From Andalucia godoyi (Eukaryota; Discoba; Jakobea; Jakobida; Andaluciidae), in assembly GCA_009859145.1 (NCBI GenBank), contig VRVR01000004.1, positions 1-64,000 on the forward strand: DNA of 64,000 nucleotides, given 5' to 3'. A program made the translations under genes and the position numbers. The notes below the pieces were generated by a model. That model did no database searches, had not been told where the DNA came from, and saw only the letters and a program-made list of their open reading frames with translations. Shown one piece after another: positions 8,410 to 19,590 of the stretch (positions within the stretch are counted from its first letter, which is position 1; each line of letters opens with the position of its first letter).

Positions 8410-11400
8410 TCACGGACCTTTGACGAACATTGTATATCCTGGAACAATTTGCACATGCACTGCGTGTCTTCGCTTGAGCTGCGAGAAGATTCTTCTCAGG
8501 AGAATCGTGCATAACATGGCCGTGAACACCAAATTGATGCAAAATATGACAATTCCCATGGAATTGGTATCGACCACTCCAATTGCGTCGGACTGAAGTT
8601 TCAGCATCATGTTCCACGACAATAAAGCAACGCTGCAAACATCCAATACATTGTCCCAGCGGTTCTTATATGGCAAAAATGCAGACTGAAGAACAACGCA
8701 AGCGGTGAAAATGAAACCAAGCAGGAAAATTCGAAATGCAGACAGCGGAGAAACAGCAGCAAATGCCGAAACCACAATAACACGTTTCATATAAACGAGA
8801 ACTTCCCAGAATCTGCAATCGTTCCGATAAGGTGCAAAGAAAAAAGAGCAAATAAATCGCTGTCTGGCCACTGCGGCCGTCGCAACATTCGGGTTTCCAG
8901 ACAGTACACCGGATTTCCAAACGTGGATGCAGAAAACGAACGGGATGCAAACAACATACACTGCAAACCCAATGCCAGCGCTCGTCTGCACCCAGTCTTC
9001 GCAGAGGGCATGTGGGACAGATATGATGTATCTATTCCCATCACCACTGTCATTCGCGCATGCTAGTGGCGGAAGAACGTTGTTGACGGTGTTGACAAAG
9101 AAAAAGGCGTACAAGAACAACAAAGAACGCGTGCACGTATCTTTCCACTTGGTCATCCCCCCTGTAGACGACGCACAAACAATTTTCAAGCAGCCTATGC
9201 AATATATAAGAGCTGTTGCTAGACAAAGAAACGGAGGAATGAGCAGAGCCGTAATGAACGATCGTTCGAAGTCCCAGCCATCGATAAAACACTCTGGTCC
9301 GGGAATGGAACCCATCATCGAGGAGGAGCTGTTCTGAGTAAGCAAGTACAATCCCTCGGGCATCGGAACCTTGCAAAAGGACAGCGTTTGCAGGAAAAAT
9401 ATCAAGATTTTGACAATTCCAGAAGATGAACTTCCCACAAAATACGACCAAACAAAAATAACAGATATGACGCAAACAATGGCGATTCCAAAAAAGATTA
9501 GCCCTACACCTTCGGGACATCTCACACACCGATCTCCGGATTTGAAATACAGTCTAGAACAACGAGAACACAATCGTGATTCATATCCGGGAACACACGA
9601 TGCACTATGGCTTGCCTTGCAAGGAGTTAAACTCGATCCAGCGTTCGCACAAATTTCCACGGTCTGCGGGTAGGCGGTATCCGTTTTCATAAGATGGACT
9701 GCTGTCTCCGGAGATGCAAAATATCCATCATTCGCCAATACATTCCCACTCTCGCTCCAGGTCTCCAAAGGAGGGAGAAGCGAAGCGTCGGAATCCGACG
9801 CAAACGAGCAAGAGGCATGGCTTGACAAACAAGGTCGGCAGTGCGGTGGCTTGCCAAAGTACCCGGGTCTGCAATAACAATTCTTGTAAAAGAAAAACGA
9901 AGGATCCGTAAGAAGTTGCAATCGTCCGGACGCTGTGACAGGCATAAAGCAAGTCATTTCCTTGCTGTAAGGATACGCAGAAGATGAAGAAAATGTAAAC
10001 AACGTGGTGATCCGGTCTTTTGCAAGGGCGGAAAGGTTTGCGGACGGATTATTCCGTATGTCCACCCCATTGAGGAGTGGGACATTGTCAAACAAGAGCT
10101 GCAAATCGCCACCAAGCGAGTTGTTTGAGAGATCCAGCAGTTTCAGCCCTCTGAAAAAGGGAAGAAAATACGAAAGCGGAGCGGACGCTACTAGGCAAGA
10201 CCTGTTGCCAAAGGTGACATATTTCGATGGGAACTGCAGTGGTATGGCGGACGATGACATTCGAAGAATCGATAAACTTGCATATGGGATCTGGCAGCGA
10301 GCACATGCATTGAAATCAAAATACCCCGGTATGCCAGTCACGATGTTTCCGGAAACATCCACGTCCATCAAGCCGTTCGCCAGGTTGATGGGCAGTACCG
10401 TGCCAGAAGCAACATCTGGATATCCACAGGGATAGATCGGCAAGTCCCCTTGAAATCGATTATATGCAAGACTCAAAGAACGCAATCGCGCATCGGCAGT
10501 GAATAGAGGCAACGGAAAGTCCCCGGAAAGCAGATTAAAGGAAACGTCAAGCACTGCCAGTGAGGGAAAATACAATGCTGCTCTGAACGGAAACGACTGC
10601 AGTCTGTTAACCGAGACATCCAGGATCAGCAACGCATGAAAAACACAAACCGGGAATTCGGAAAAGTGATTGTTCGACAGGTACAAAAACGACAAGCGCC
10701 CCGCAAGCCCACATATGGAGTGCGGTATGCTACCAGTGAAATTGTTCAGCGCAAGGTTCAACGAAGCAATCGGTGCAGTGAAAACGTAATCCGACAAAGA
10801 TCCCGACAAGTAGTTGGCTTGGAGCTGAAGATCCTTGAGCATCGGCAATAATCCAATGGACGCTGGAATCGTCCCCGTTAGCATGTTCGAAAACAGGTAC
10901 AAGTTTTCAACAACAGACAGATTTCCTAGGCTTTCGGGAATGGGACCGCTGAGCTGATTCGAAAAAAGTAGCATCTCCTTTAATGCCGAGAGCGCACCAA
11001 ATGTCGACGGGATAGGCCCGGAAAACCCGTTTCCAAAGGCGTACAGCACAGTTAATCTTGATAAGTTCCCCAGAGATTCCGGAAGCGAGCACTGCAGACC
11101 ACAAGAGTGGATCAGCAATCTTTCCAAGAGCCTCAGTTTACCAAGACTAGCGGGGAGACAGCCGTCAAAACGATTTGCAAACAACAACAATGACTTCAAA
11201 GCTTGCAAATTTCCAAGAGTCTCTGGAAGTTGTCCAAAGAACAGGTTCGAGGAAACGTCCATACTTTCAAGCATGGTCAGGTTTCCTATACATTGGGGCA
11301 GGGCGTCGGACAGTTTGTTTTCCTTCACGTCAAGAACACGCAAGCGTCGCATCTCACACACCCAGTTGGAGAGCCCTCCAAAGAAGCCGTTTTGAGCGAC

Positions 11401-12231
11401 GTTCAAATATTCCAGCGAAGTCAAGTTCGTTAGAAAGCTACTGTTGCATGAAAAGTTGTTCGACGCCAAATTGAGATACGAAAGAGAATTATTCACAGTG
11501 GCCTGCACTGTCGGGCAGCCAGTAAAGAAGTTCGAGGACAACGACAAGCGTTCCAAAGGATGTCCGTCACGTATGTCCCACGCAAACTCCCCCGAGAAGG
11601 TGTTCCTGTCGAGATAGACCGCCTTTGCGCTTTTGAGAGAATGAATCCAATGGCTCACCTGGCCTCCAAAATTGTTCCGAACAAGGTTGAGAAGCGTTAA
11701 ATTTGACAAGGCATCAAAATGGGAACTTGAAAGAGTTCCGTTGAGGAGATTAAAAGACACATCGATGTACGTCAAATTACGCTGCGAGGAAAATGTGAAC
11801 AGCTCTCCTTCCAAGAGATTCTTCGAGAGGTCCAGCCTTCTGAGAAAGGAGAGACCGAACAGACACACAGGCAGTCGTTTCGCCGATATTGCATTTCCGC
11901 TAAGATCGAGATTCTGCAGAACGGAAAACGTGCAAACGGAACCGGGAAACTGTCCCGCCAAGTTGTTTGACGGCAAAGACAGCTCGACGACTCGATCCGT
12001 CAATGGGTCGCAAACTACTCCATGCAGCCCCAGCGCACAGCAATTTGAAGCGGAAGCAATTGCGGATGCGTTCCAGGGCACGATCCACGTACTGCCGTTC
12101 AAGGATCCATAGATGTCCGAAAGAGCAGCACACTCATCATGCGCACTCGAGGCACTGACGATGGAAGCAAAAGGCGGCAACAACAAGGTGCAAACCAAAA
12201 AGAAATTTAGCACTATTGTGATGCCTGCCAT
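8410..12231 (-). CDS. Large leucine-rich-repeat membrane protein with Cys-rich linker and multi-span C-terminus
   Basis: A 1273-residue protein. The start is placed at ATG 12231 because it opens a clear signal peptide (MAGITIVLNFFLVCTLLLP); an in-frame ATG 18 codons earlier would bury it. Next come a plant-type LRR cap (NCCALGLHGVVCD) and some 25 LRRs of the LxxLxLxxNxLSGxIP kind (about residues 80-780). A Cys-rich EGF-like stretch follows (about 790-905, with CxPGYF and CxPCLSS). The C-terminus has about seven or eight hydrophobic segments, starting with GVGLIFFGIAIVCVISVIFV and including an FLPYKNRWDNVLDV loop. There is no kinase domain. This layout recurs in free-living protists and suggests a cell-surface receptor or channel-like protein; the ligand and function are unknown. 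Confidence 0.75.
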   Translation of the reverse strand: MAGITIVLNFFLVCTLLLPPFASIVSASSAHDECAALSDIYGSLNGSTWIVPWNASAIASASNCCALGLHGVVCDPLTDRVVELSLPSNNLAGQFPGSVCTFSVLQNLDLSGNAISAKRLPVCLFGLSFLRRLDLSKNLLEGELFTFSSQRNLTYIDVSFNLLNGTLSSSHFDALSNLTLLNLVRNNFGGQVSHWIHSLKSAKAVYLDRNTFSGEFAWDIRDGHPLERLSLSSNFFTGCPTVQATVNNSLSYLNLASNNFSCNSSFLTNLTSLEYLNVAQNGFFGGLSNWVCEMRRLRVLDVKENKLSDALPQCIGNLTMLESMDVSSNLFFGQLPETLGNLQALKSLLLFANRFDGCLPASLGKLRLLERLLIHSCGLQCSLPESLGNLSRLTVLYAFGNGFSGPIPSTFGALSALKEMLLFSNQLSGPIPESLGNLSVVENLYLFSNMLTGTIPASIGLLPMLKDLQLQANYLSGSLSDYVFTAPIASLNLALNNFTGSIPHSICGLAGRLSFLYLSNNHFSEFPVCVFHALLILDVSVNRLQSFPFRAALYFPSLAVLDVSFNLLSGDFPLPLFTADARLRSLSLAYNRFQGDLPIYPCGYPDVASGTVLPINLANGLMDVDVSGNIVTGIPGYFDFNACARCQIPYASLSILRMSSSAIPLQFPSKYVTFGNRSCLVASAPLSYFLPFFRGLKLLDLSNNSLGGDLQLLFDNVPLLNGVDIRNNPSANLSALAKDRITTLFTFSSSSAYPYSKEMTCFMPVTASGRLQLLTDPSFFFYKNCYCRPGYFGKPPHCRPCLSSHASCSFASDSDASLLPPLETWSESGNVLANDGYFASPETAVHLMKTDTAYPQTVEICANAGSSLTPCKASHSASCVPGYESRLCSRCSRLYFKSGDRCVRCPEGVGLIFFGIAIVCVISVIFVWSYFVGSSSSGIVKILIFFLQTLSFCKVPMPEGLYLLTQNSSSSMMGSIPGPECFIDGWDFERSFITALLIPPFLCLATALIYCIGCLKIVCASSTGGMTKWKDTCTRSLLFLYAFFFVNTVNNVLPPLACANDSGDGNRYIISVPHALCEDWVQTSAGIGFAVYVVCIPFVFCIHVWKSGVLSGNPNVATAAVARQRFICSFFFAPYRNDCRFWEVLVYMKRVIVVSAFAAVSPLSAFRIFLLGFIFTACVVLQSAFLPYKNRWDNVLDVCSVALLSWNMMLKLQSDAIGVVDTNSMGIVIFCINLVFTAMLCTILLRRIFSQLKRRHAVHVQIVPGYTMFVKGP

Positions 12232-12639
12232 GAGACTTTCGCCACCAGGGCAGCTAGTTCTTTCCAGTCCCTGCTTACGCAACAACAGCGTCGTGTTGGA
12301 GAAGAAAGGATTGGGGAGAGCTGGGAAACAGGAACAAACCGGGAGAGAGTGCCCTGGAGACTGCTTTCTCGTTGCGTTTTTGGCAAACTGCTTGCATGGT
12401 CTGACATTTGCTGGTCATGCTTCCCCGCATGCATCCACGATGTTCTCTTCCCCATGGTACGCATGCGGAGCAGCCTATGGGGGAGCACAATTTCCCACGG
12501 CGATGTTTTTTTTGTTTTTTTTTCATTTATTCATTTTTTTTTTTTAAATTTTTTTTTTTCTTGTTTTGTTTACGAGGCACTTCTAATTGAATTTCGCCAT
12601 GTCATGTACAGAACTGACTGAGGACAAGGGATGCAATGA
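12232..12639. other. Intergenic stretch with T-rich block
   Basis: The 5' flank of the LRR gene and the 3' flank of NOT2. A T-rich block at about 12506-12560 closely resembles A/T blocks near other gene 3' ends in the window. No gene seen. Confidence 0.5.
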
Positions 12640-14111
12640 TTACGGATGTTGAAGCCCCAAAAGACCGGGCCCCTGCAGTGATTGTTGAAGAACCTGGTGC
12701 TGCTGGGGACCAGTGCCTTGTTGCGGCTTTGCAAACTTCAACTCTTCAAGCTGATCATACATCAGTAAAAAGTTCTCTTTTCGGGACTTCTCCCAGCGGT
12801 GAGGATCAAAGACAATATATGATCCGCGCTCAAATGTCGAACTCTTGACTGTAGGATCGGTGCGAGGGGCTCTTGAAATCCACTGCTTGAGCTGCTTGTG
12901 GTACCTCCATTTCCTATTGTACAATTCCTGAGCAGCTGCCGCCTGCAGCAAATCCCTTGGCATGGCGTAGAATATGAAAAACAACGTCTCCAATGCAAAC
13001 TTTTGGAAATTCTGCGGTCGAAGGGCAGGCGGGCTCATTCGATAGCACGCTGGCACCTTGAAGTTCTTCTGACTCGGTGAGGTCTCGATCCAGGGAGACA
13101 GAAATGATTTGAAGAGCGGTTCTTGTGAGCCCAGATTGAGACCAAGCTGAGTCAGATCCAACCCGAGTGAAATCATCGACAAGTCCGGCTTGGACATTGA
13201 AAGAATCTCCAACAATCCCAGAAGTCCATACGTTTCTAATTCTGATTTCGGTTGCGTCGTGAGATTCGAAGACGTAGCAGAATTGCCTCCTCCCGAAGAA
13301 ATCGAGCCTGAAGATGCGTTTCCGAGGACGCTTCCAGCAGGGCTGACTCCTACTCCTACTCCAGCTCCAGCCCCAACGCCCATGGCCATGCCCATGGCCA
13401 AACCAACCCCGAGACCAGAACCGACCGCAGCACCAAGTCCTGTAGTAGGAGGGGCACCGACGCCCACCGCCAACGACGGACCAGGTGGAGGAGACATCGG
13501 GGAGATGATTTGTGGAGACGGTGAAGACGGCACCGAAGAAGGTCCGGATGACAGACCCGAGGCACCCCGCGAAGGTACAGATGCAGAAACGGTTTGCATC
13601 GGCTGTCCAAGTGAGCTACCATGATGGGTATGGAACGGACCAAGTGCAGGAAATTCTGCTTCATCTGCAATCGAAAAGGAAGGACCCGGTGGCAAACCCA
13701 TGTTCATGATACCAGAGGCGACTTGGCCTCGAAAATCAGGGAAATCCGAGCCATCGAACGAGCTTTGTTGCACAGGAACCGCAGACATGGGATGGGCAAA
13801 CATGGGCGGGCCCGCATAGCCATATGGCGGCTGTTGATACGTCGGCCTATTTGGTTGAGAATCTGTATATTTCAAAGTAGAAAAGAAGAAAAATTAAATA
13901 ATGAAGAAAAATATTAAAACACAAAAACACAAATAAACATCAGCACGCGTGTAAGCTGAAACCCGTAGGGCATGCAACAGAAAAAGGAGATCAAGGATCG
14001 AATCGAATGAAGAGGACGATAAGGAGGCATACAAGAGCCCATAGGGAATGGGCCGGATTGTGGATTCTGAGAAACCCCCGGGAAAGGGGCCCCCGACATC
14101 CGGAAATCCAT
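12640..14111 (-). CDS. NOT2: CCR4-NOT complex subunit NOT2 (CNOT2), two exons
   Basis: The model is complement(join(12640..13862,14033..14111)), 433 residues. Exon 1 gives MDFRMSGAPFPGVSQN and is rich in Pro, Gly and Met. It ends at a GTATGC donor (14032), and the acceptor tatacag precedes 13862. The joined frame continues SQPNRPTYQQPPYGYAGPP with the same composition. The middle is low-complexity Gly/Ser/Pro, including a run of Gly-Val-Gly and Met-Gly dipeptides. The C-terminal 170 residues carry the NOT2/3/5 domain (YGLLGLLEILSMSKPDLSMISLG, then YNRKWRYHKQLKQWI). NOT2 pairs with NOT3/5 on NOT1 in mRNA deadenylation. The domain call is firm; exon 1 is inferred from splice signals and composition. 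Starting at ATG 13875 is the alternative. Confidence 0.85.
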
Positions 14112-14198
14112 GTGATTCAGTCAACAGTGATATTCTAGGCAGCGCTTGAATGGAAGCTTTTTTCGGAAAGAGTGCAGAAAGATGTGCAGTCGCAAGCC

Positions 14199-14380
<182 letters not shown>

Positions 14381-14877
14381 GAAGGAATTAAAGAAGAATA
14401 CAGAGACTGTGTGAGAGAGAAACCTGAGCAGAAGAGAAGACAAGGAGACCAAAACAAAGGACACAGAAACATGTCCGGAAAAAACCTGACCGAGAATCAC
14501 TTGATCCTACAGGAAAAGAAAAAAAGAATGAAATAGATGAGGCAAGAAAACACTGCAGTGCAGCCGCTCTCGAATGACCGCTTTTTACACCATCTGCACC
14601 AGCAGGGTCACGGAAAGTAAGAAAAGAGGAAGCAAGCACCAAACCAGAAAAGAAAAAGGAGAGGAGGGAAACAATTTTATGGAAGCGCCCTCCCAGTTCA
14701 GGTGAACTGGTTCTTCACGTTGCACGACGAAAGCCAGATAGAGAGAGGCCAATATGACCTTGCAAGGATTGTCCAACGAACGGCACACAAAGCTGGTGAG
14801 GCGCGTGGAGCTGCGCTTCGCGTATCAGCAAAAAGGCACAGCCGCATGCAATCCTACTCAGCCCGCTGTTTAGTGGG

Positions 14878-14878
14878 G

Positions 14879-14916
<38 letters not shown>
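14878..14916. repeat. (GTT)n trinucleotide repeat
   Basis: About 13 uninterrupted GTT units in the 3' flank of the TACO1-like gene. Confidence 0.95.
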
Positions 14917-14917
<1 letters not shown>

Positions 14918-15108
14918 TCCCCCCTTGCCTGCTCTGGTTCTCAAGGAACGCCAGCAGAGACGGCGCAACAAAGTATAAATTACGCGGAAGAGAATGTTTT
15001 TTCCACAGAAGCAAGAAACGAGTATAAACTAGGTCGTCATGCCACCACGCCGTCAAAAATATGCCAAAAGTATGATTTTCCGACGATCTGTCTCCGGTGA
15101 CCAGATTC

Positions 15109-15909
15109 TTACGAATCTTGTGACGCATTGTGAAACACGTGCTGAACATCGTCCAGGTCTTCGAGCGCATCCAGGAACTTGGAGACAAGCTCTCGCTGCT
15201 CACCCTCTGGAATCGTCATGTACGTCTGAGGAATGTACGCGAGTTCTCCCATAAAAGCTCCGCTGATCTTCTCGAGTGTTTGTGCAATCCGTGCGTAGTC
15301 CGAGGGCGCGCCACGTACTTCAATCATATCGTCCTCTTCATAGTACTCAAAAAAGTCGGCTCCAACATCAAGCGAGGCTTCCAACACTTGATCTGTGTTT
15401 GCATCTTTGATCTTCTTCGAGACATCTTCCAGCGTGAACACGGCTTTGCGATCGAACATCCATGCCACCGATCCTTGTGATCCGATGGCACCACCAAGCT
15501 TAGAAAACACATGTCGCACTTGCGGCGCTGTCCGATTTCGGTTGTCTGTAAGTGCTTCAATCATCACTGCGATTCCAGCAGGCCCGTGGCCCTCATACAT
15601 CACTTGCTCAAACACGACACCGCCTTCCCGGTCGCCAGCTGCCTTCCGCACGGCCTTGTCAATGTTGTCCTTTGGCATATTGGAGTTCCGCGCCCGTGAT
15701 ATCGCAGCCCCGAGACGCAGATTCATGATGGGGTCAATGCCACCTTCGCGCGCTGCAGCCGTGATTTCCGTGGACAGTTTTGTAAAAATCTGCGAGCGCT
15801 TCGCATCCGCTGCAGCCTTCTGGTGACGTATATTATGCCATTTCGAGTGTCCTGCACACAGTGGAGGCGTGGAGCGGAACCCCAAGGGGCGCAAAAAACG
15901 AAACAGCAT
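15109..15909 (-). CDS. TACO1: TACO1/YebC-family translational activator, mitochondrial
   Basis: The protein has 266 residues from ATG 15909. That start gives an Arg-rich mitochondrial presequence (MLFRFLRPLGFRSTPPLCAG), while an in-frame ATG 25 codons upstream would not. The YebC core follows: GHSKWHNIRHQKAAADAKR, then an EGGIDP-type helix, NMPKDNIDKAV and YEGHGPAGIAVMIE. The second domain ends in PQTYMTI. YebC/TACO1 proteins act at the ribosome during mitochondrial synthesis of polyproline-containing subunits such as COX1. It is divergent from the Roadblock gene. Confidence 0.93.
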   Translation of the reverse strand: MLFRFLRPLGFRSTPPLCAGHSKWHNIRHQKAAADAKRSQIFTKLSTEITAAAREGGIDPIMNLRLGAAISRARNSNMPKDNIDKAVRKAAGDREGGVVFEQVMYEGHGPAGIAVMIEALTDNRNRTAPQVRHVFSKLGGAIGSQGSVAWMFDRKAVFTLEDVSKKIKDANTDQVLEASLDVGADFFEYYEEDDMIEVRGAPSDYARIAQTLEKISGAFMGELAYIPQTYMTIPEGEQRELVSKFLDALEDLDDVQHVFHNASQDS

Positions 15910-16249
15910 TCTGCACAACGGATTCAACCACGTTTCTCGGTGGCCTCGGAGAAGGAAAATACAGACCGCAGCACAAGGAGACAAGACGCCTGGTCTGTGC
16001 AGCGGGGTGTGTGTCAGAGAATGTGGGCGGCGTAGGAAGGCAGGGTTTTATTTGGTTTTGCAGCCTCACGTGAACCTACTACCCTCACCGTCCTTCGCTC
16101 TCGAAACGGTGGCAAAAAAGGGAAATTCGTGACAACGACTTTGGATTGCCTACGAGTGCATAACCTTCGCAGACTTCCTCCCTGTACGTCCTTGTTGTCG
16201 GTTTCAGTTTCAGTTCCTGTTTTTAGGCGGCGCTGCGTGTTTGAAAACC
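15910..16249. promoter_or_regulatory. Divergent promoter region between TACO1 and the Roadblock gene
   Basis: 340 bp separate the two start codons. No TATA box stands out. The plus-strand side ends in a T/C-rich leader (gtttcagtttcagttcctg) just before the Roadblock ATG, in line with other genes in the window. Confidence 0.35.
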
Positions 16250-16606
16250 ATGGATTCTTCGTCTGTCGAGTCGCTGCTTGGTCGCTTTGCACACACATCT
16301 GCAGTCTTGTTTTCAGATCGCGACGGATCCATTCTCGCAAAGGCCGGCGAAACTCCGCAGGATTTACTTGCGGCCCCGTTGTCCGCCACCGGACTTGCGG
16401 ACCAAGTTGCACGGTTGGAGAAAGGTGGCTTGCAGTCTGCCATTTTATTTACCACAGGTCATACCATTGTGCATATTTTTGGTAGTGCTGCCACTGGCGG
16501 ACTCGTGACCTTTGTCGGAGATGCTGCTCTGAACGCTGGACTATTGCTTGCGCAGAAGTCCCAACTGCTGAACGCACTTTCACAAATCATCGGTCGGGAT
16601 GAATAA
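16250..16606 (+). CDS. Roadblock/LC7-domain protein, LAMTOR3-like
   Basis: 118 residues from ATG 16250 (context aaaaccATGG). The whole protein is one Roadblock/LC7 fold: a helix, then a strand carrying SAVLFSDRDGSILA, a second helix, strands around SAILFTTGHTIVHIF and GLVTFVGDAALNAGLLL, and a C-terminal helix. The SDRDG and NAGLL segments resemble LAMTOR3 (MP1) of the Ragulator complex more than dynein light chains, but family members are hard to separate by eye. It probably acts as a dimer in small-GTPase scaffolding. Confidence 0.7.
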   Translation: MDSSSVESLLGRFAHTSAVLFSDRDGSILAKAGETPQDLLAAPLSATGLADQVARLEKGGLQSAILFTTGHTIVHIFGSAATGGLVTFVGDAALNAGLLLAQKSQLLNALSQIIGRDE

Positions 16607-16820
16607 ATAGAATTGCTCGGATTGCATTTAAGGGTGTTCCTGTCTTTGTTTTAACATGTTTCTTTATTTTGTTTTGTGAAAATGCGTCCCCGATTCTCTT
16701 ATCCAAACCTCGCTCGACTTCCATCACTTCCCCAAGTTGCTTTGTTCAGAATGTTTTTTTTTTTTAATTTTTAATTTTTTAAATTAAAATTCATTTCATG
16801 CCCCTTGTACTAGGAAAGAG
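16607..16820. other. Tandem intergenic gap with A/T block
   Basis: Holds a T-rich/A-rich block at about 16756-16795 (TTTTTTTTTTAATTTTTAAT-like), similar to blocks near other gene ends. The next gene starts 26 bp downstream. Confidence 0.4.
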
Positions 16821-19184
16821 ATGGTTGTTTCCATGGCAACGCACATTCTTGACTTGAAAAATAGTCGATTTCCAGTTGTGGAGTTGTGCAACGCAGACAG
16901 CAAAGTCATGATCGCAGATGGAGACCATTTGGTGCAGTTTCTGTGGGATCGCTGCCATTCGCCTTTTGATGCTGTTTGCGGCGGGAACATCCCGGCATTT
17001 CTGCAAGCAGCTCAGATCTTCCTGGATGTCCTCGTGCAAACATGCCGGTTTGACTATGTTGACATTGTTTTTGGAGGATTCACTCCTTCGCGGCTTTCCG
17101 GCTGTGATAGATCAGCGTCTGCTTTTGTCTCTCTTTGTGCATCGATCATTGGGAAAAGAGAGCCTCGTTTACCCGTTCATTTCAATCCACAGCCGTGCTT
17201 TGCAGTGTCCCTTCTCATTTCGCTGTGTCAACAGCGGCCAGACGCACACAAGCTCCGATTGTTCTATGCAGAAGGCGGTTCCTCACGGTTGGCGGCGCAG
17301 CGATGCAAGACGGAGTGCGCGTATGCTGTATTGTCCGACGACACGGATCTAGTACTGCTCAATGCCCCTCTCATTCGATTCTGTACTCTTCGCTGTGCAA
17401 AACTCGAAGAGATGTTTGGAAACAGCGATTCCGATCTCCTGCCCCCCGGACTAATTCGGCACTCGGATGCTGCGGATTATGAAGGACCAGGCATCCGTGG
17501 AGCGCTGGTGCTTCGAGGTCGTCTAATGCTTCCCGATGCGTTTTGCCGGCTTGTCAATTTGAATAGTCCTTCCTTGCTACCGCTATGGGCCTCTCTGCAA
17601 CACAACGATTTCCTGGGAGGGGACACGGGGAGAGAGGACAGCCTAGGCATGGTTCATGCTCGCATCCGAGATTTTGCCCCACAGCACACAGCCATATCCA
17701 TTGCAACCGGTGAACTGCTCCAGCATCTGTCTCTGCAGTATGCAGCGACTGTCGACGGCGTCATTGCATGGGCCTTTCCTCATTTTGATCATCAGAGACG
17801 ACTCATGGACAAGTCCAACGAAACGCAAGACCAAGCGGACCCCTTGTCTGCGGCACGGGTTCTCTTTGCCGAAAAATTTCGGTCTGCTTACAGCTACTAT
17901 ACCCATATTCCGTCCTTTCGAAGTTTAAGTGGAACAAAAGGAGATGCGGTTACCATGATGCTGCTTGCGCAGAAGATTGTGTTGTGCCCTGCGCTACCTC
18001 AGGCCTCAGCTCCGAACTGGTTTCCGTTCGAAAGACTTCTCCCAATCCGAGGGAGGCTCTATGCAATGTGGGAGTTCTCCCTGCTGCAGCATTTTTCCGT
18101 TCCTGCACCGCTTGCGGTTACCGAGTATCGGCAAGGAGCTCTCAGCTTTGAAGGCCACACGGTAGATGCAGATGTGCAGCAGACAGCTTATCGAGCGGAA
18201 ATTGACTCTGTCATCCGCGCTGTCACCGATGGACAAACTCCCACGTTGACTGCACATGACCAAGCGATGCTGGTCCTCTTTGGAATGAGCGACAATCTTT
18301 TTTTGAGGATGCGCTCATCAGTTGAGTTGGAGAACATGCTGCTAACAGCGATGCCCAATGCAGGATCACGAAAATCTCAACTGGAACAGTGTGCACTGAT
18401 TCTGGTCGCACTCTGTGCTCTTTCCGGGATATTGGCGGTGGAAGAGTGCATTTGCATTTCAGTGTTTTTCGCTTCATCTGTGCGACGTTTGTTGCTGCAT
18501 AATGAAGCAACGGATGGCACATCATTGCCATGTGTTTCGAGATGGCAAGATGAGGATATAGTATCGCTCGAGAGCCGTCATTTTCAGACCAGCTCCGTTG
18601 TACAGTCTGTGATTTGGCATGTGCAGCTTGTGAATCACTCGTTCGGTAATCCATTTGGGACTGTTCTGCATGAGTTTTTGTCCAGTTTGTCTTTTTCGTT
18701 GCTCGTTCGGATCCTTGCTGCACACAGCGGCGGTCGTCGGCTGCTGGACCTGGGCATCGCAGAAGTAGACGGCTGCAATGATGCTGTCACTGGTCTTCAG
18801 TGGTTCTTTAATTTGGAAAAGTCGTTTTACAAGGAGATCTCCACGCCTGTGTTTCCCATTCCGGATTCGCTGGAGGTCCAGCGCCGCCGCACAACTGCGC
18901 CACCGCAGTCTGTGATTCGAGGCAGAAGCTCTGCCCCCCACTGCAGTTCTCGTGGGTCCACTAGGAGGCTGGGAGCCAATGCGCGGACCTCGACGGGAAC
19001 CGAGGGACAAACGGCTGGCGTTGAGCCCCTCCATTCTTCTGCAGTTCGATCGACCTTCCGTGCGACGTCCCGTCCCATTAGGAGATCATTCTATAGCGGC
19101 TCATCACCCGGTACTCGGGGATCGTACAATGCGAGGTCCGCCACGAGAGGAGCACGAGGCGGATGGAGGACGAGTCGGTCGTAA
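16821..19184 (+). CDS. Asteroid/FAM120-like protein with XPG-type PIN nuclease fold and RG-rich tail
   Basis: 787 residues. The N-terminal 200 residues have the layout of an XPG/FEN1-type PIN domain of the Asteroid group: a strand with MIADGDHLVQFL, a helix, then VDIVFGGFTPS, and an XPG-I-like segment KTECAYAVLSDDTDLVLL with the paired Asp residues. The centre is helical with no clear domain. The last 100 residues are rich in Arg, Gly and Ser (RGSYNARSATRGARGG), typical of RNA-binding tails. Asteroid relatives include the constitutive coactivators of PPAR-gamma, which bind RNA and may lack catalysis. A second in-frame ATG is at 16836. The family assignment is moderate. Confidence 0.6.
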   Translation: MVVSMATHILDLKNSRFPVVELCNADSKVMIADGDHLVQFLWDRCHSPFDAVCGGNIPAFLQAAQIFLDVLVQTCRFDYVDIVFGGFTPSRLSGCDRSASAFVSLCASIIGKREPRLPVHFNPQPCFAVSLLISLCQQRPDAHKLRLFYAEGGSSRLAAQRCKTECAYAVLSDDTDLVLLNAPLIRFCTLRCAKLEEMFGNSDSDLLPPGLIRHSDAADYEGPGIRGALVLRGRLMLPDAFCRLVNLNSPSLLPLWASLQHNDFLGGDTGREDSLGMVHARIRDFAPQHTAISIATGELLQHLSLQYAATVDGVIAWAFPHFDHQRRLMDKSNETQDQADPLSAARVLFAEKFRSAYSYYTHIPSFRSLSGTKGDAVTMMLLAQKIVLCPALPQASAPNWFPFERLLPIRGRLYAMWEFSLLQHFSVPAPLAVTEYRQGALSFEGHTVDADVQQTAYRAEIDSVIRAVTDGQTPTLTAHDQAMLVLFGMSDNLFLRMRSSVELENMLLTAMPNAGSRKSQLEQCALILVALCALSGILAVEECICISVFFASSVRRLLLHNEATDGTSLPCVSRWQDEDIVSLESRHFQTSSVVQSVIWHVQLVNHSFGNPFGTVLHEFLSSLSFSLLVRILAAHSGGRRLLDLGIAEVDGCNDAVTGLQWFFNLEKSFYKEISTPVFPIPDSLEVQRRRTTAPPQSVIRGRSSAPHCSSRGSTRRLGANARTSTGTEGQTAGVEPLHSSAVRSTFRATSRPIRRSFYSGSSPGTRGSYNARSATRGARGGWRTSRS

Positions 19185-19590
19185 TTATGAATAATTTAAA
19201 CAAAGCAAACAAAACCAAACTAAAGGAAGAAAAAGAGGCGCTGATCAACGGCTGTAGTATAACCCCGCCGCACCGAAAAAGGAATCAAAACGTCTCTCCG
19301 ATGTCAGAACCATACAAAAAAAAGGCGTCAGTCTCGCTGACAGTCTGATCGGATCAATCAAAAACGGAGAGGTCAATCATTTTGAAAGTCGGAAAACCAC
19401 TTGCTCAAAGCGTTGACGCACGATTGACCATTGCTTTTTCTGCCGTCCTTGCAAAGGCTGCACTTTTCAGTTTCTCTCTCATTTTTTCTTTTCTTTTCTT
19501 CTCTTTTCCTCAGATCCATATTGCAAATCTTTTTTTTTTTGATTTCCAACTCGAGTTGCTCAACGCTTTCACAAGCAAACAAGCAAGAAA
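19185..19590. other. Intergenic leader of the NAD synthetase gene
   Basis: No gene is seen. From about 19465 the plus strand is strongly pyrimidine-rich (ttttcttttcttttcttctc then cctcag), which could be a 5'-UTR intron end or a promoter pyrimidine tract. Confidence 0.4.
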